From contig NZ_JAPEPX010000001.1 of NCBI RefSeq assembly GCF_026339935.1, positions 6,103,501 to 6,167,500 of the forward strand: a DNA stretch of 64,000 nt. Direction: 5' to 3'. This DNA comes from Streptomyces sp. NBC_01551 (lineage in GTDB: Bacteria > Actinomycetota > Actinomycetes > Streptomycetales > Streptomycetaceae). The notes under the pieces are model-generated. The model did no database searches. It was not told where the DNA came from and saw only the letters and a program-made list of their open reading frames with translations. A program made the translations under genes and the position numbers. This document shows, in pieces, positions 26,876 to 38,456 of this stretch. The number at the start of each line of letters is the position of its first letter. Position 1 is the first letter of the stretch.

Positions 26876-29800
26876 ATGGCCCTAACCGTTGAGGCGCTGC
26901 GTCAGCAACTGAACAAGAAGAGAGACGACACCTTCGCCATCCCGGAGGAGCTCCGGGGTGACTTCCCCGCCATCAAGGACCTGCTCGAAAAGATCCAGCT
27001 CGACGACCTGCTGGTCAAGGTCAAGACGGCGGACCCGCAGAAGCTCAGGCTTCAGGGCCGCGTGAATCTCCCCGGGGTCGAGCCGCAAGAGGTGGAGGTC
27101 GAGCTGCTGTTCAAGCCGACCGACGGCCAGCAGCCGACCGTGAGCGGCATGGGTGCGAGGTTCACCCTCCGGAACTGGGAGTTCCGCGACAAGGACGGCA
27201 ACGTCGCCGCCGCGCTGGAGGCACTCGCCGGACTCGAGCTCGCCGGACCGCAGCTGCGGATCGCCGTCGGTTCCGCCGTCGAGCTCGACGGCGCCGGCCC
27301 GTCCGGCAAGGCGGCCCGTCAGCTCGCCGTGTGCGGGCAGCTGAGCGTACCGTCGGGCGAACAGCCGCAGAAGCTGGAACTCGTCCTCAACGTCACGGAC
27401 ACCGGCAAGGGCATCGAATTCCGGGGCGGACTGAAACACGCCGCCGGCCTGCCGCTCACCGGGCTCGCGGCGGCCGTCGGCATCGACCTGTCCGCGCTGC
27501 CCGCGGAGACCGTACCCAAGATCAAGCACCTGGCGCTGACCCACGTGCCCGGCAAGGCCACGCTGCTCACGACCACGGTGACCAGTGGAACGACGACCGT
27601 GCCGATCGTCCTCGGGGCCCTGCCGAGAGCTGAAGCGGGGGGAAAGGCGGGGAAGGAGAAGCCGAAGGAGAAGCCGAAGCCGATCGGCATCGTCCTGGCG
27701 GACGTGCCGCTCTCGGCGGGCATCGCCGACCTGCCGCTGCTCCAGGGCAAGCTGCCCGCTTCGGCGAACCTCACCCTCGACAAGCTCCAGATCATCGGGC
27801 TGACCGACAAGCCGACGAAGGCCGAGCTGAAGCGGGCCGCCGAGGTGATCAAAGCGGCCTTCGACAAGAGCGTCAAGACCGTTCCGAAGGTGCCCGCCAA
27901 GCCCGAACCGAGGCTCGGACCGGCCCTCGCGCTGCACGTCACCGTAGGCGGCAAGAAGAGCGATCCGATCCTGCTGCGCCTCCCGGCGAAGGGCGGCAAG
28001 AAGGGCGGCGGGAAGGGCGCTTCGACCGGTCTCCTCTTCGGAATCGAGCCTCCCGAGCCGACCGGCACCGAACTCACCCCGTACGCCGACGAATCGACGG
28101 ACGACCGCCCCCTGCTCGAGATCAACCGGACCTTCGGCCCGCTGCGGATCGACCGGCTCACCCTCGCCCTCGTCAAGGGCGGCAAGGGCGCGCTGGCGGT
28201 ACGCATCGACGCGGCGCTGATCGCGTCGGGAATCGTCATGGAGGCCAAGGGGCTCGGCCTCTGCGTCAGCCTCGACGGCACGTTCGCCACGCGGCCCACG
28301 CTGGAAGGCCTCGGCGTCGCCTACTCAGGCGGGCCGGTCGGTGTCCAGGGCGCGCTGATCAGCCGTAAGCCGCAGGACGGGCGGCGGCTCCAGCTGGACG
28401 GTCTCGTGGCCATCACGACGCCCAGCGCCTCCATCGCCGCCGCCGGCTCGTACGCGACGATGGAGAACGGGTACACCTCGCTGTTCGTCTTCGGCGAGAT
28501 CGGCGGCCGGCTCGGCGGGCCACCCCCGTTCGCCGTCACCGGAATCTGCGCAGGATTCGGCTACAACAGCTCCGTCCGCGCACCGCAGGCCTCGGAGGTC
28601 CCCGCCTTCCCCTTCGTCGAGGGCCTTACCGGCTCCAAGGGGATCAAGGGCAAGTCACCGACGGAGGCACTCGACAAGATCTCCGGCGGCGACAACCCCT
28701 GGGTGAAGCCGGCGTCCGGTGAGATCTGGCTGGCCGCGGGACTGAGTTTCACCTCGTTCGAGTTCATCAACTGCACGGCCGTGCTGCTGGCCCAGTTCGG
28801 CAGCGACTTCAGCATCGCGCTGCTCGGCCGCGCGAAGGCGCAGTTCCCCAAGGTGGGCACGGCGTACGCCGAGATCGAGCTGGGCTTCCGCGCCGCCTAC
28901 CAGATGTCCAAGGGCGAGCTGATGGTCGCCGGGGAGCTCACGAAGAACTGCTGGGTGCTGACCAGGGAGTGCCGGCTCACCAGAGGCGCGGCATTCGCGA
29001 CGTGGTTCCCCGGCAGCGGCCACGAGGGCGACTTCGCGCTGACGGTGGGCGGCTACCACCCGGACTTCAACGTGCCGGCCCACTACCCCCGGGTGCCCCG
29101 GCTCGGCTTCAACTGGGCGGTCAGCTCGGCCGTCACCATCAAGGGCGAGGTGTACTACGCCATCACCCCGGCGGCCGGCATGCTCGGCGGCCGGCTCTCC
29201 CTCGACTTCGACTCCGGCGGGCTGCACGCCTGGCTCGACGCCACGCTGGACGCCCTCCTGCAGTGGGCGCCGTTCTACTTCCGTGCCCGCATCAAGGTCA
29301 CCGTCGGGGCTTCGTACACCGTCAACCTCCTCCTGATCCGCGTCCGCATCAAGGCGGAGTTCCGGGCCCACCTCGAAATGTGGGGGCCGCCCACCGGCGG
29401 ACGGATCAGGCTGGAGGTCGGCCCGTTCTCGGTGACCCCAGGCTTCGGCGAGGACCCGCCGAGCAAGCCGGCGAGCCTGAAGTGGGAGGACTTCCGCACG
29501 CAGTTGCCGGCCGTCCCGGTCACCGTCAACGCCCTGAGCGGACTGATGGGCGCCGGCCCGGCACCCGCTGCGGGCACCTACGCGGACCCCCCGGTCTGGC
29601 GGGTCGGCGGCGACGGCTTCAGCTTCGTGACCCGTACCGCCGTGCCGGCCACCGAGCTCCGGCTGACGACCAGCGGCGACAAGGAACTCTGGTCCGAGAA
29701 GCACGCGAACAAGCTGGACATCCGCCCGATGCGGCTGACCGGCGGCGCCTCCGTCCACACGGTGAAGGTGACCCACGAGGGCCGGAAGTTCAACCACGAG

Positions 29801-30259
29801 GGATGGAAGATCACAACGGTCACCTCGCAGGTGCCGCACGCCCTGTGGGGCACTCCGGTCGACGGGGAGCCGGGGATGGACGACCTGCTGCTGCCGGATC
29901 GGTTCACCGGGCTGAAGCTGGAGGCCCCCGCGCCCAAACGGTACGGCGACACCGTCAACATTCCGCTGAGCGAACTCAAGGTCACCCCGCTGAAGGGCAG
30001 CCGGCTGCCGCTCGCGCCGCATGCGAGGCCCGAGGGGACCAAGCCGGAACGCCGCCCGGACTCCGTCGGCACCATCGCCCGCACCATCGCCGCCGAGCTG
30101 CCCCAGAGCCGCCGCGAAATTCTGTACCACTTCATGCAAGGGTTCGGCCTCGCCGCCGAGGCGAAGTGCGACCGGCTGACGCGGTTCGCCGCGCAGGCGG
30201 TCACCGGACTGTGCGGTGAACCCATGATCGCCCCGGCTTCCGTCGATTCCACGAGGTGA
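26876..30259 (+). CDS. Large DUF6603 domain protein
   Basis: The 1127-residue protein has no signal peptide. The DUF6603 region occupies about residues 430-910 and shows the family's repeated beta-strand look: LGVAYSGGPVGVQGALISRK, FGEIGGRLGGPPPFAVTGIC, ALTVGGYHPDFNVPAHYPRV, PRLGFNWAVSSAVTIKGEVY and LEMWGPPTGGRIRLEVGPF. The first 400 residues are Lys-rich and contain long blocks of similar amphipathic strands. A GGAGGG ribosome-binding site precedes the ATG. It begins a run of four large genes with gaps of 4 to 65 bp. DUF6603 proteins occur in bacteria and fungi, and I know of no assigned function. Confidence 0.85.
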   Translation: MALTVEALRQQLNKKRDDTFAIPEELRGDFPAIKDLLEKIQLDDLLVKVKTADPQKLRLQGRVNLPGVEPQEVEVELLFKPTDGQQPTVSGMGARFTLRNWEFRDKDGNVAAALEALAGLELAGPQLRIAVGSAVELDGAGPSGKAARQLAVCGQLSVPSGEQPQKLELVLNVTDTGKGIEFRGGLKHAAGLPLTGLAAAVGIDLSALPAETVPKIKHLALTHVPGKATLLTTTVTSGTTTVPIVLGALPRAEAGGKAGKEKPKEKPKPIGIVLADVPLSAGIADLPLLQGKLPASANLTLDKLQIIGLTDKPTKAELKRAAEVIKAAFDKSVKTVPKVPAKPEPRLGPALALHVTVGGKKSDPILLRLPAKGGKKGGGKGASTGLLFGIEPPEPTGTELTPYADESTDDRPLLEINRTFGPLRIDRLTLALVKGGKGALAVRIDAALIASGIVMEAKGLGLCVSLDGTFATRPTLEGLGVAYSGGPVGVQGALISRKPQDGRRLQLDGLVAITTPSASIAAAGSYATMENGYTSLFVFGEIGGRLGGPPPFAVTGICAGFGYNSSVRAPQASEVPAFPFVEGLTGSKGIKGKSPTEALDKISGGDNPWVKPASGEIWLAAGLSFTSFEFINCTAVLLAQFGSDFSIALLGRAKAQFPKVGTAYAEIELGFRAAYQMSKGELMVAGELTKNCWVLTRECRLTRGAAFATWFPGSGHEGDFALTVGGYHPDFNVPAHYPRVPRLGFNWAVSSAVTIKGEVYYAITPAAGMLGGRLSLDFDSGGLHAWLDATLDALLQWAPFYFRARIKVTVGASYTVNLLLIRVRIKAEFRAHLEMWGPPTGGRIRLEVGPFSVTPGFGEDPPSKPASLKWEDFRTQLPAVPVTVNALSGLMGAGPAPAAGTYADPPVWRVGGDGFSFVTRTAVPATELRLTTSGDKELWSEKHANKLDIRPMRLTGGASVHTVKVTHEGRKFNHEGWKITTVTSQVPHALWGTPVDGEPGMDDLLLPDRFTGLKLEAPAPKRYGDTVNIPLSELKVTPLKGSRLPLAPHARPEGTKPERRPDSVGTIARTIAAELPQSRREILYHFMQGFGLAAEAKCDRLTRFAAQAVTGLCGEPMIAPASVDSTR

Positions 30260-30263
30260 CGCC

Positions 30264-32733
30264 ATGACCACCACCCCCACCCTCATGCTGGAGGACAACC
30301 TGGTCCCGCCCGTCCCGGGCGGCACCTACACCATCGAGGTGACCCACACACTCGACGGCGGCACGACGGAGAACAAGCCCGGCAAGCTCACCGACCCGGT
30401 GCCCCAGCAGTTCACGATCAAGGCTCCCCGGTTCCTCCTGGCCGAGGACGACGTGCACGCGGAGCACCCGCCCGCCGACTCAAACGGCGAGTTCGGAGGC
30501 ATCCTCCCGCACGTCACACTGTCCCGCCGGATCCTGCCTTGGCAGGTGGAGGTCGGCAAGGACCGCAAGGCGCCCTGGCTGGCAGTCCTCCTCCTCGCGG
30601 AGAACGAGCTCCCCCAGGACCCCGGCGCCGCCGGCCTGACCGAGCCGATGACCGTGCGCCGGCTGCTCACGGACGGGACGGGCAAGGTCCTTCCCCCGAA
30701 GCTCGATCCCCGCATGCTGCCGGCCGAGGACCTCGACATCACCTGCCGCACCGTCACCGTGCCCGGCAAGGTGTTCGCCGCCGTCGCTCCCACGGCCGCC
30801 GAACTGCCGCTGACCGCCCACATCCGCCGACCGGACAAGGCCACGGCCGCCCTCGACACCGATCCGGCTGTACAGGAGGGCACGTACGCCTTCGTCGTCT
30901 CCAACCGGCTGCCGGTCAGGGCCGGCCGCTACACCGCACACCTGGTCTCGCTGGAAGGCCACCAGGAACACCTTCCGGCCCCCGGCAAGGCCCCGCAGGA
31001 ACTGCCCCTGCGGCTGGTCGTCCTCCACACCTGGTCGTTCACCAGCACGACGCGCAACGGTGCGGCCTTCTCCGTACTCGCCGAAGGGGTCACCGCCCCC
31101 GGCATCAGGCAGCCGGAAAACCTGCTGTTGCGCATGTCCCTTCCATCGTGGAAGGCATCAGACGAGTGGGAGCGGTACACGCGCAAGCGCCTCACCGAGG
31201 GGTTCGTCCCGCTGCCCTACACGCTCGACTCCGGCGAGGGGACGTACGCCTGGTACCGGGGGCCTTGTACCCCCTCGGTACCCCAGCCCCTGCCCGATCT
31301 CCCGTCGAGCAGGCGGGCGGTGAACGGGATCCCCGGCTCCGCGGCGGACCTGCTCGTCTACAACGAACACTGGGGCCTGTTCGACGCCGGATACGCCGCT
31401 GCCTGGACGCTCGGACGTCACCTCGCCCTTTCCGACGAAGCGTTCTCCACGGCGCTGACCCGCCACCTGCGCACCGCCGCCACCCTCGTCGGCCGCGCGG
31501 CCGCCCGCCTCAAGGGCGGCGGCGCCGTGGCCTACACCGGGGACGACCCTGCCGCGGAGCTCGCGATCCTGCTCGGCGACGACCAGCAGCTGGACGACTT
31601 CCACCACATGCTCGACGAGGGCCTCGGCGACTGGATCACCGCCGCCCTCACCGATCCCGACCCGCAGCACGCACCGGCCGAGCGCCGCACCACGCCCGCG
31701 GAGGTGGACCAGGGGCCGCCGCCCACCACCACCGGTGCGCTCGACACCCAGATCCAGGAGTACCTCTCAAGGCCCGAGCACATCGCGGAGCTGCACCGCA
31801 GACTGCCGCAGGCCAGCGGCGTCCACGACGTGCTGGCGGAGTGGCTGCACCGGCTGCGGCTGCTGGCGCCGGTGCCCTTCGACCACCTCGTCCCCGACCA
31901 GCGGATGCTGCCGCCCGAGAGCCTGCGCTTCTTCCGCATCGACAGCGGCTGGACGGACGCGCTGATCGACGGCGCGCTCGCGACGGGCAGTTGCTCCGTC
32001 TTCGACCAGGGCCTGATCCAGGCCCTGCGCCCCACCTTCTCCGGCCCCACCGTCGAGGCCCTGGTCGAGCGCGCGGTGAAGCTCGGGGTGCCGAGCGTCG
32101 ACGCCGGCGTCATCGCCGTACTGCGCCAGACGGCCACCGGCCGGCCCCTGCCCACGATGCTCGACACGCTCGCGGCGGAGCTCCGCAAGCGGGGGCGCGA
32201 TCTGCCCGCCCCGGTCAGGGCGCAGCTGCTCCAGGAGTTCGCCCCGGACCGACACAAGACGCGTTGCGGGCTGCTGCTGCGCTCCGCCCTCGTCTCGTGC
32301 TGGCCCCGGATGGGGATCCTGGCCCGGACGGGCGACGTTCCGGTCAGGGTGCTGCGCCAGGAGAACCTGGCGGACGACCTCATGATCATCGTCTACGAGG
32401 ACGTCCCGACGGTCATCGATCTGGCCGAACCGTTCCAGGGACTCCACCTCGGCGTCGGCGAGGGCGGCAAGATCCGGCTGCGCTCGACCGCCCCCGGCAG
32501 TCCCGGGCGACCGCTCGGCAAGGAGGTCCCGGACGGGACGAAGACCGTCACGGGCACGTACGGCCGCCCCGTCGCCGACCCGGCCGCGCCCGGGCACGGA
32601 GTCCCTGGCAGCCCTGCGCGCCGCCCTCGCCGCGGCGCTGTCAGCCGGCGGCACGCCCGTCGAGGTCGGAGCGTCCTGCCTGGCCACGCAGATGCTGCGC
32701 AGCCCGCTGAAGCTCACCCTCACCTACCGCTGA
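30264..32733 (+). CDS. Large protein of unknown function in the DUF6603 cassette, with an apparent +1 frameshift
   Basis: Read from the ATG at 30264 the frame stays protein-like to about residue 775. Then at the CCCGGG of 32589-32594 it passes into an arginine-rich shadow frame. The neighbouring frame instead gives ESLAALRAALAAALSAGGTP and SPLKLTLTYR followed by a stop at 32731. Removing one G joins the two as APGTESLAAL, giving 822 residues. The protein has no signal peptide and no motif I recognise; SLPSWKASDEWERYTRKRL is an example of its charged, globular character. Start GAGGTGA-ATG, 4 bases after the DUF6603 gene. The shift may be a sequencing error, a recent mutation or deliberate. Confidence 0.7.
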
Positions 32734-32742
32734 ACCGCACCG

Positions 32743-35700
32743 ATGCCCCGCCCCACCGACGCGAAAGCAGACGAGATGGCGAATGCCGTCAAGCCGACCG
32801 GACTGATCGTCCCGGTCGAGGTCGACGCCCTGATGGTCAACCAGAAGGTGCTCAACGACGCGGGCTGGTACCGCTGGCGACCGGACTTCCAGCCCGGTCA
32901 CCCGTACGCCGGCCCCGAGCCCGAGCCCTTCCACCTGCCGCAGGGCGCGGCCAAGCCCGACAACGGAGTACACCTGCACTGGGAACTGCCCCGTGCGCTG
33001 CGCCACGGCACACACGACCCGGTCACCGGGCAGACCCGGATGCCGCTCGTCCCCAACCGCTGGCTGGTCGTCCGCTACCAGGGCACCTCGGCAGCCGCCG
33101 GCTGGATGGTGCACAGCGACTTCCTCTCCGCGGATCCGCAGCAGGGCACGGTCCCCTCCCTCGACCCGGGCAAGACCACGCCCACCCAGGTCTTCCTGGG
33201 GCGTCGGCAGGACCTCGCCACGTGGAAGGAACCGGAGAACCCGCCCAAGCCGTTCCTGACCGCGGCGGGCCCGGGCCTGCCCACCTTCGCCTCGTACCAG
33301 CCGTACCACGAGAACGTCTTCGCCCTGCACGACCCGGTCAAGGACGTCCCGAAGGACGCCCGCCTCAGCTACCTGGTCGTCGGCTGGTACTCCGACCCGG
33401 AAGCCGACATCCTCCACCCCAAGATCACCCCGACCGACCCGGTCAAGGCGCTGGCCGAACTGGGCTGGGACGTGTCCGAGCCCCAGCAGCTGCCCCGGCG
33501 CTCCCTCTACACGGGCACGGTCCTGGGCCTCGTCTGGAACCCCGACGACAAGCCCGCCGTAGGCGGCCCGCCCGACCGCACGAAGGTGGGGGTGGCGGTA
33601 GGCGAGAACTCGGTGGAAGCGCTCACCGAACTCATCGCCACCGACCGGGCCGGTAAGGGCAAGCCCCTGAACGAGGCGGCGCGCAGGCAACTGCTGGCGT
33701 TCCAGCACGGGATCCTCCCCGACCTCGACCAGCCCGACGGCATCGCCCGCGTGGAGCGCCTGGTGCACCAGGCCGCCTTCCAGCCCGAGAACGGCGGGTA
33801 CCGGTGGCGGATCAACCGGCCCACACCCATGCTGCCCGGCGGGTCCGGTCCCGCGGCCTTCGCCGCCCCGGAACCGAGACTGCCGAAGCCGGAACGGGAA
33901 TGGCTGGCCCGCCTCAACACCGGCCAGGAGCGCTACGACACCCGCCACCGCGAGGTCGCCGAACTGGCCGAACAGCTCTACCGCGTGTGGTGGGCCGGCA
34001 CGTGGCTCGACCACGAGATCAAGGGGAAGTGGCCGACGCCGCCGGAAGACGAGCGTCCCGGCGGTCCGAAGGAGCAGTACGACAAGGCGATGCGGCTGCT
34101 GGGGACGCTACGGGACGCCCTCAAGCCCACACCGCGGACCACACCGGCGGCCCGCCTGCGCGCCGCGCGGAACCAGCTCGACGACAAGGACGCCAAGGCC
34201 GTCCCGACGGGGCAAGACCCCGAAGGAGCTGGCACGCGCGGTGAAGGCCGAGGTCGACGCCTTCACCGCCCGGCACGGCCGCGCCCCGGTCGGGCAGCTC
34301 GTGCGCGAGGCGGCGGACCGGTTCCACCGGGCGGCCGAGCCCGTCGCGATGCTGACCGGCGCCGGCAGCATCGCACCGAAGAACCCGGACGCCCCGCTGC
34401 CGTGCCGGCTGCCCGGGGAACTCGCCACCGCCATCCGCACCGGCCCCTCCGGCGACCCGCACACACCGCCCGCGCAACGCCCCGCCCCGCCCGGCATCGA
34501 CAAGCTCCCCGCGGAACTCGGCCTGCCCGCCCTGCTGGACGAGTTCTACCTGCTGGTGGCGGCCGAAGCGGCCGGCACGCTCAGCACGGTCCGGGCCGAT
34601 GACGCCACCGCCCGCGAGGCCGAGGCCAAGGCCCGCCGGACCGGCACGGAAGCCGACCGCAAGAGCGCGCGGGAGGCACGCACCGCAGCCTCGAAGCAAC
34701 TGACCGGCCTGCTGGGGGAGTACGGAGCCGAGGCCTGGCGGCAGGCATGGCAGCCGCTGTTCCTGATGTGGGAGGCGGAGTACTTCCCGATCCCGTACCA
34801 GGGCGTCAAGGACCCCAGCTGGCGGTTCGACGGGAACCGGTTCGTCTGGGACGACAAGTCCAAGGCCCCCGCGAAGACCACCTCCTTCCACCTCAAGGGC
34901 CGGCTGCTGCTCTCCCGGCACTGCGCCCTCAACCTGCGCGACCGCGCCGAACAGCACCTGCGCACGCACCGGGGCGCACCGGCCGAAGACCTCAGGAAGA
35001 TCATCGAGGCCAGCTCCGCCTGGGACCTCACCTCCCAGAGCCTGGACGGGTTCAACGAGCAGCTGATCTGCCTGGACTCCCGGGCCCAGGTCGTGCCACC
35101 CGACGAGATCCGCGAGCAGGTCGGGCAGAACTGGACCCACACCCCGGGCCGCCTCGACCGCAACGATCCCGACCCCCATCCGCAGTTCCAGCAGATCCGG
35201 GCCGGACAGTTCAACTTCACCCGGCTCAGCGTGGTCGACCGCTTCGGCCACGCGCTCGACCTCGTCACCAAGGAGACCCGCTACCACCGCAACCTCGTCC
35301 GTTCACCGGGCCTGACCGCCACCCGCGCGGCCGGCACCCAGCTCGACCAGCTGATCCAGGTCACCCCGCGCCTCCCGCAGGCCGCCCGGCTCCGCTTCGA
35401 CGCGGTCGACCCGCGCGACGACCAGAAGGTCCCCGACCCGGAACTGCTCGAACTGCCGCCCGTGGTGGCCTGGCTGCTGCCGAACCGGCTCGACCGCTCC
35501 CTGATGTGCCACGCACCCGACGGATCCGCCCTCGGTGAACTGCGCACGGTCTACACGGACAAGGCGCGGGTCGGCTGGCTCCCCCTGCCGGGATCGCGGC
35601 ACAACGACCTGGATTCCCTGAAGGGGCCCCACCCCCAGGTGCACGCCATGGCGACCCAGCTCGTCAAGGCCGGACCCGCCGCGCTCACGGCGATGCTCGC

Positions 35701-36487
35701 CGCCGTCGACAACGCGCTGTGGACGGTCGAACCCCCGGGCGCCGAGGCCGACTCCCACCTGACCCGCGCCGTCGGCCGCCCGCTGGCCCTGATCAGGACC
35801 CGGCTCCGGCTCGACCTCGACCGGCCGCCCGTCGGCGCGCCCCGGCTCGCCGAACTGCACCAGCAGCCCAAGCGCCATGCCTTCCTCGACCACGACTGGC
35901 CGGTCCGGCTCGGCTGGGGCGACTCGTTCGGCGACGGCCTGATCGGCTACTTCGCCGAGGGCTACGAAGGCTTCCGGGCCGTCCGCCCGGCCGGCTCCAC
36001 CCCCGGCTACGTCACGGGGATCGGCACGGGCACGGACCTCACCGTCACCGCCCACCTGCCCCGGGCCGACACGCTGGGCAAGGAGCCCGTCGGCCGCGTC
36101 GTCACCCTGCTCGCCGACCCGCGCACACCCGTCCACGCTTTCACCGAACTGCTGCCCATCACCCGGCTGCGACTCGATCCGGCCCTGACCGCCGGCCCCC
36201 TCGCCCGCATCTCCCCCTGCCTGCGCACCGGACCGGTCCTGGCGCCCACCCGCCCGGTCCGGCCGGGCAAGAACACCGACGCCCCGCTCGTCGAGACCCT
36301 CGTCGTGCACGCGCCGACGCTGCGCGAGGGGGAGTGGCTCTGGTGGGAGGGGGCGGCCGAGAAGGCATTGCGGAAGCTGCCCATCACCCCCGCCGACCAC
36401 CTGGCACGCCCCGGCCCCACCGCACCGAAGCTGCGCAGCGGCTTCCTGCACGCGGCTGCCGCTCCGCCTCCCTCGGTCGCCGACTGA
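32743..36487 (+). CDS. Very large protein of unknown function in the DUF6603 cassette, with an apparent +1 frameshift
   Basis: The first frame (VPVEVDALMVNQKVLNDAGW) is coding-like up to the GGGG at 34209-34212. Beyond it a second frame (GKTPKELARAVKAEVDAFTA) continues to the stop at 36485. Deleting one G joins them as AVPTGKTPKELA, giving 1247 residues from the ATG at 32743, or 1236 from the ATG at 32776, which has a weak GAAAGCAG site. Alternatively a GTG at 34241 starts a separate gene. There is no signal peptide, a charged helical stretch near the junction, and a C-terminal part with RLGWGDSFGDGLIGYFAEGY. Family not recognised. It lies 9 bases after the preceding gene. Confidence 0.7.
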
Positions 36488-36552
36488 GCCACTGCGATGC
36501 CCTCTCCCGCACGCACACCGCTCCTCCCGACCCTCCCCGGAAAGGGGACCTC

Positions 36553-38439
36553 GTGAATCCGCACACGATGGCCGACGAAGAGATCGTCCACCCCGCCTCG
36601 CCCGACGGTGACCGTCCCGCCCCGCAAGACGAGCCGTACAGCCACGTCACCGGCAAGCTGTGGCTCAGCCACGACCTCACGACCTCGCCCGCACCCCTGC
36701 GCGTCTCCGCCGACGGCGCGCTCGACCTGGTGATCGCCTACCCGTACCAGCAGCTCCCCTGCGCGTACATCAAGGTCACCCTCGCGACCGGGGCCAAGCC
36801 CGGGGACCTGACCGCCGATCCCGGGACCGTCAAGGCCTCGGTCATCAGCGCCGACAAGCGCTGGGTGCGCTCCAACCCGGCGGCCGGCGTGTACCTGTTC
36901 AAGCCCAACGCGGGCACATGGCTGCCCATCGGCGAGCAGGGCCTGCAGATCCAGTTCAACGACATCAAGGTCAACCCGCTCGTCGGCACCACCGAGATCA
37001 CCATCGAGGAGAGCGTCGGCAAGCCGGTCACCGGCGGCCGGGAGATCCAGTTCGTCCAGCACACGGCGACGTACTTGCTCGGCAAGTTCCCGGCCGACTA
37101 CAAGCTCTCCAACTTCACCCCCCAGCGTCCCGTCGTCCACAGCGGTGAAGCGGTCACGCTCACCTGGGTCGCCGGGGAGGGACCGACGTACGAGCTGGCC
37201 TACGGGCTGGCCGACACCACCGACGTCACCAAGGCGCGCGCCTTCACCACACCACCGCTGTTCGCCACCACGGTCTTCCGGCTCACCGCCCGGCACAGCC
37301 AGAACGGGGCCAGCGCGGTCCACCACCTGGACACCGCGGTCCAGGTCATGGGCGGCGACGTCGGTTCACGCGACCTGGACGTGTCGGGATCGGTCTCGAT
37401 GATGCGCCGTCCCCAGCAGGTCCAGGTCCCCACCGAGACCGGAACGCACGTCTTCGTCGCGCAGACCGACGGCTTCCTGCGCGGTGACCTCTCGGCGCAC
37501 AAGGACGCGGCCCTGCGGACCATGGAGATCGACTTCGTCGACCAGCGCAAGGCCACGAAGTCCACCGAGCGGTACACGATGGAGAAGTCGGCGTCCGGGG
37601 TCCGGGCGAACGAACGGATGGTGCCCATCCCGGCCAACACCCTGGTCCGGATCGTCAACAAGCAGCCTTCGCCGGACCGGTCCCAGGTCGAAGGCGAAGC
37701 CCCCAGCAGTCCGTTGGACTGGGTCGCCCTGGGCAGCGGCACCCTGCAACGGGTCCAGCCGCGGCCGTTCGTCCAGGCGATCCCCGACCCGTCGGACCCC
37801 GACGTCACCTGGTTCCTCTACGACGACGACGTCAAGCGGCGTGCCTGGCCGTACTCGCGCACCCACCGGACGTTCGACCGCAGCCGTGTGTCGGTCACCG
37901 CCGTGGAGGGGACCCCGGGCACGGGAACCTGGGGCAACGCGCAGCTCCGACCGGACCACTTCGGGAAGGGGCCCGGCGTCTTCAGGGACCCGGCCAGGGC
38001 GAACACCGTCTGGATCCCCGGGTACGCATTCGTCCGCTACGACGTGAAGGAGAGGAAGGAGATCGAACGTGTGGAGTCTGCGAACTGGGGCAAGAACACC
38101 GATTCTCTCGTGCAGGCGTGGGTGACCCTGGACGATCCCGACCGCCCGGGATACGTCTGGGCGGTGCGCAAGGAAGGGGTCGAGGTCTACGACGTGAAGT
38201 CCCGCGAACGAAAGGGATGGGGTTCGTTCGAGGAATACTTCCCCGGGATCGCACCGGAGTTCGCGGAGGGCATCCAGGCCGTCCTCCCCCTCTCCGCGCT
38301 CGATCGTGCGTACGGCCACCATGTGGTCGTCTTCATGACCGGCGCGTCGTGCATCCGCTACGACCTCCGGCTCAAGAGGCCCCTCTCCACGGTCCGGTCC
38401 CTCTACCGGGAGATCCCCGCTCTCATCGACCTGGCCTGA
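36553..38439 (+). CDS. Protein of unknown function with C-terminal hemopexin-like repeats (DUF6603 cassette)
   Basis: The 628-residue protein starts at GTG after AAAGGGG. About residues 205-260 look like an Ig-like domain (RPVVHSGEAVTLTWVAGEG). The last 150 residues contain hemopexin-type strands: TVWIPGYAFVRYDVKERK, GYVWAVRKEGVEVYDVKS and VVVFMTGASCIRYDLRLKR. Hemopexin-like beta-propellers often bind other proteins or small ligands and occur in secreted toxins and fungal proteins. No signal peptide is present. It closes the four-gene cassette and is followed by a strong terminator, so it is probably co-transcribed with the DUF6603 gene. Confidence 0.72.
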   Translation: MNPHTMADEEIVHPASPDGDRPAPQDEPYSHVTGKLWLSHDLTTSPAPLRVSADGALDLVIAYPYQQLPCAYIKVTLATGAKPGDLTADPGTVKASVISADKRWVRSNPAAGVYLFKPNAGTWLPIGEQGLQIQFNDIKVNPLVGTTEITIEESVGKPVTGGREIQFVQHTATYLLGKFPADYKLSNFTPQRPVVHSGEAVTLTWVAGEGPTYELAYGLADTTDVTKARAFTTPPLFATTVFRLTARHSQNGASAVHHLDTAVQVMGGDVGSRDLDVSGSVSMMRRPQQVQVPTETGTHVFVAQTDGFLRGDLSAHKDAALRTMEIDFVDQRKATKSTERYTMEKSASGVRANERMVPIPANTLVRIVNKQPSPDRSQVEGEAPSSPLDWVALGSGTLQRVQPRPFVQAIPDPSDPDVTWFLYDDDVKRRAWPYSRTHRTFDRSRVSVTAVEGTPGTGTWGNAQLRPDHFGKGPGVFRDPARANTVWIPGYAFVRYDVKERKEIERVESANWGKNTDSLVQAWVTLDDPDRPGYVWAVRKEGVEVYDVKSRERKGWGSFEEYFPGIAPEFAEGIQAVLPLSALDRAYGHHVVVFMTGASCIRYDLRLKRPLSTVRSLYREIPALIDLA

Positions 38440-38456
38440 CCCGGGCCACGCCGTCT

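Noticed and set aside
34241..36487. Independent gene starting at GTG 34241
   Set aside because: Not excluded, but the upstream frame flows naturally into it after removal of one G in a GGGG run, and its AGGAG is 13 bases from the GTG. I treat it as part of one frameshifted gene.
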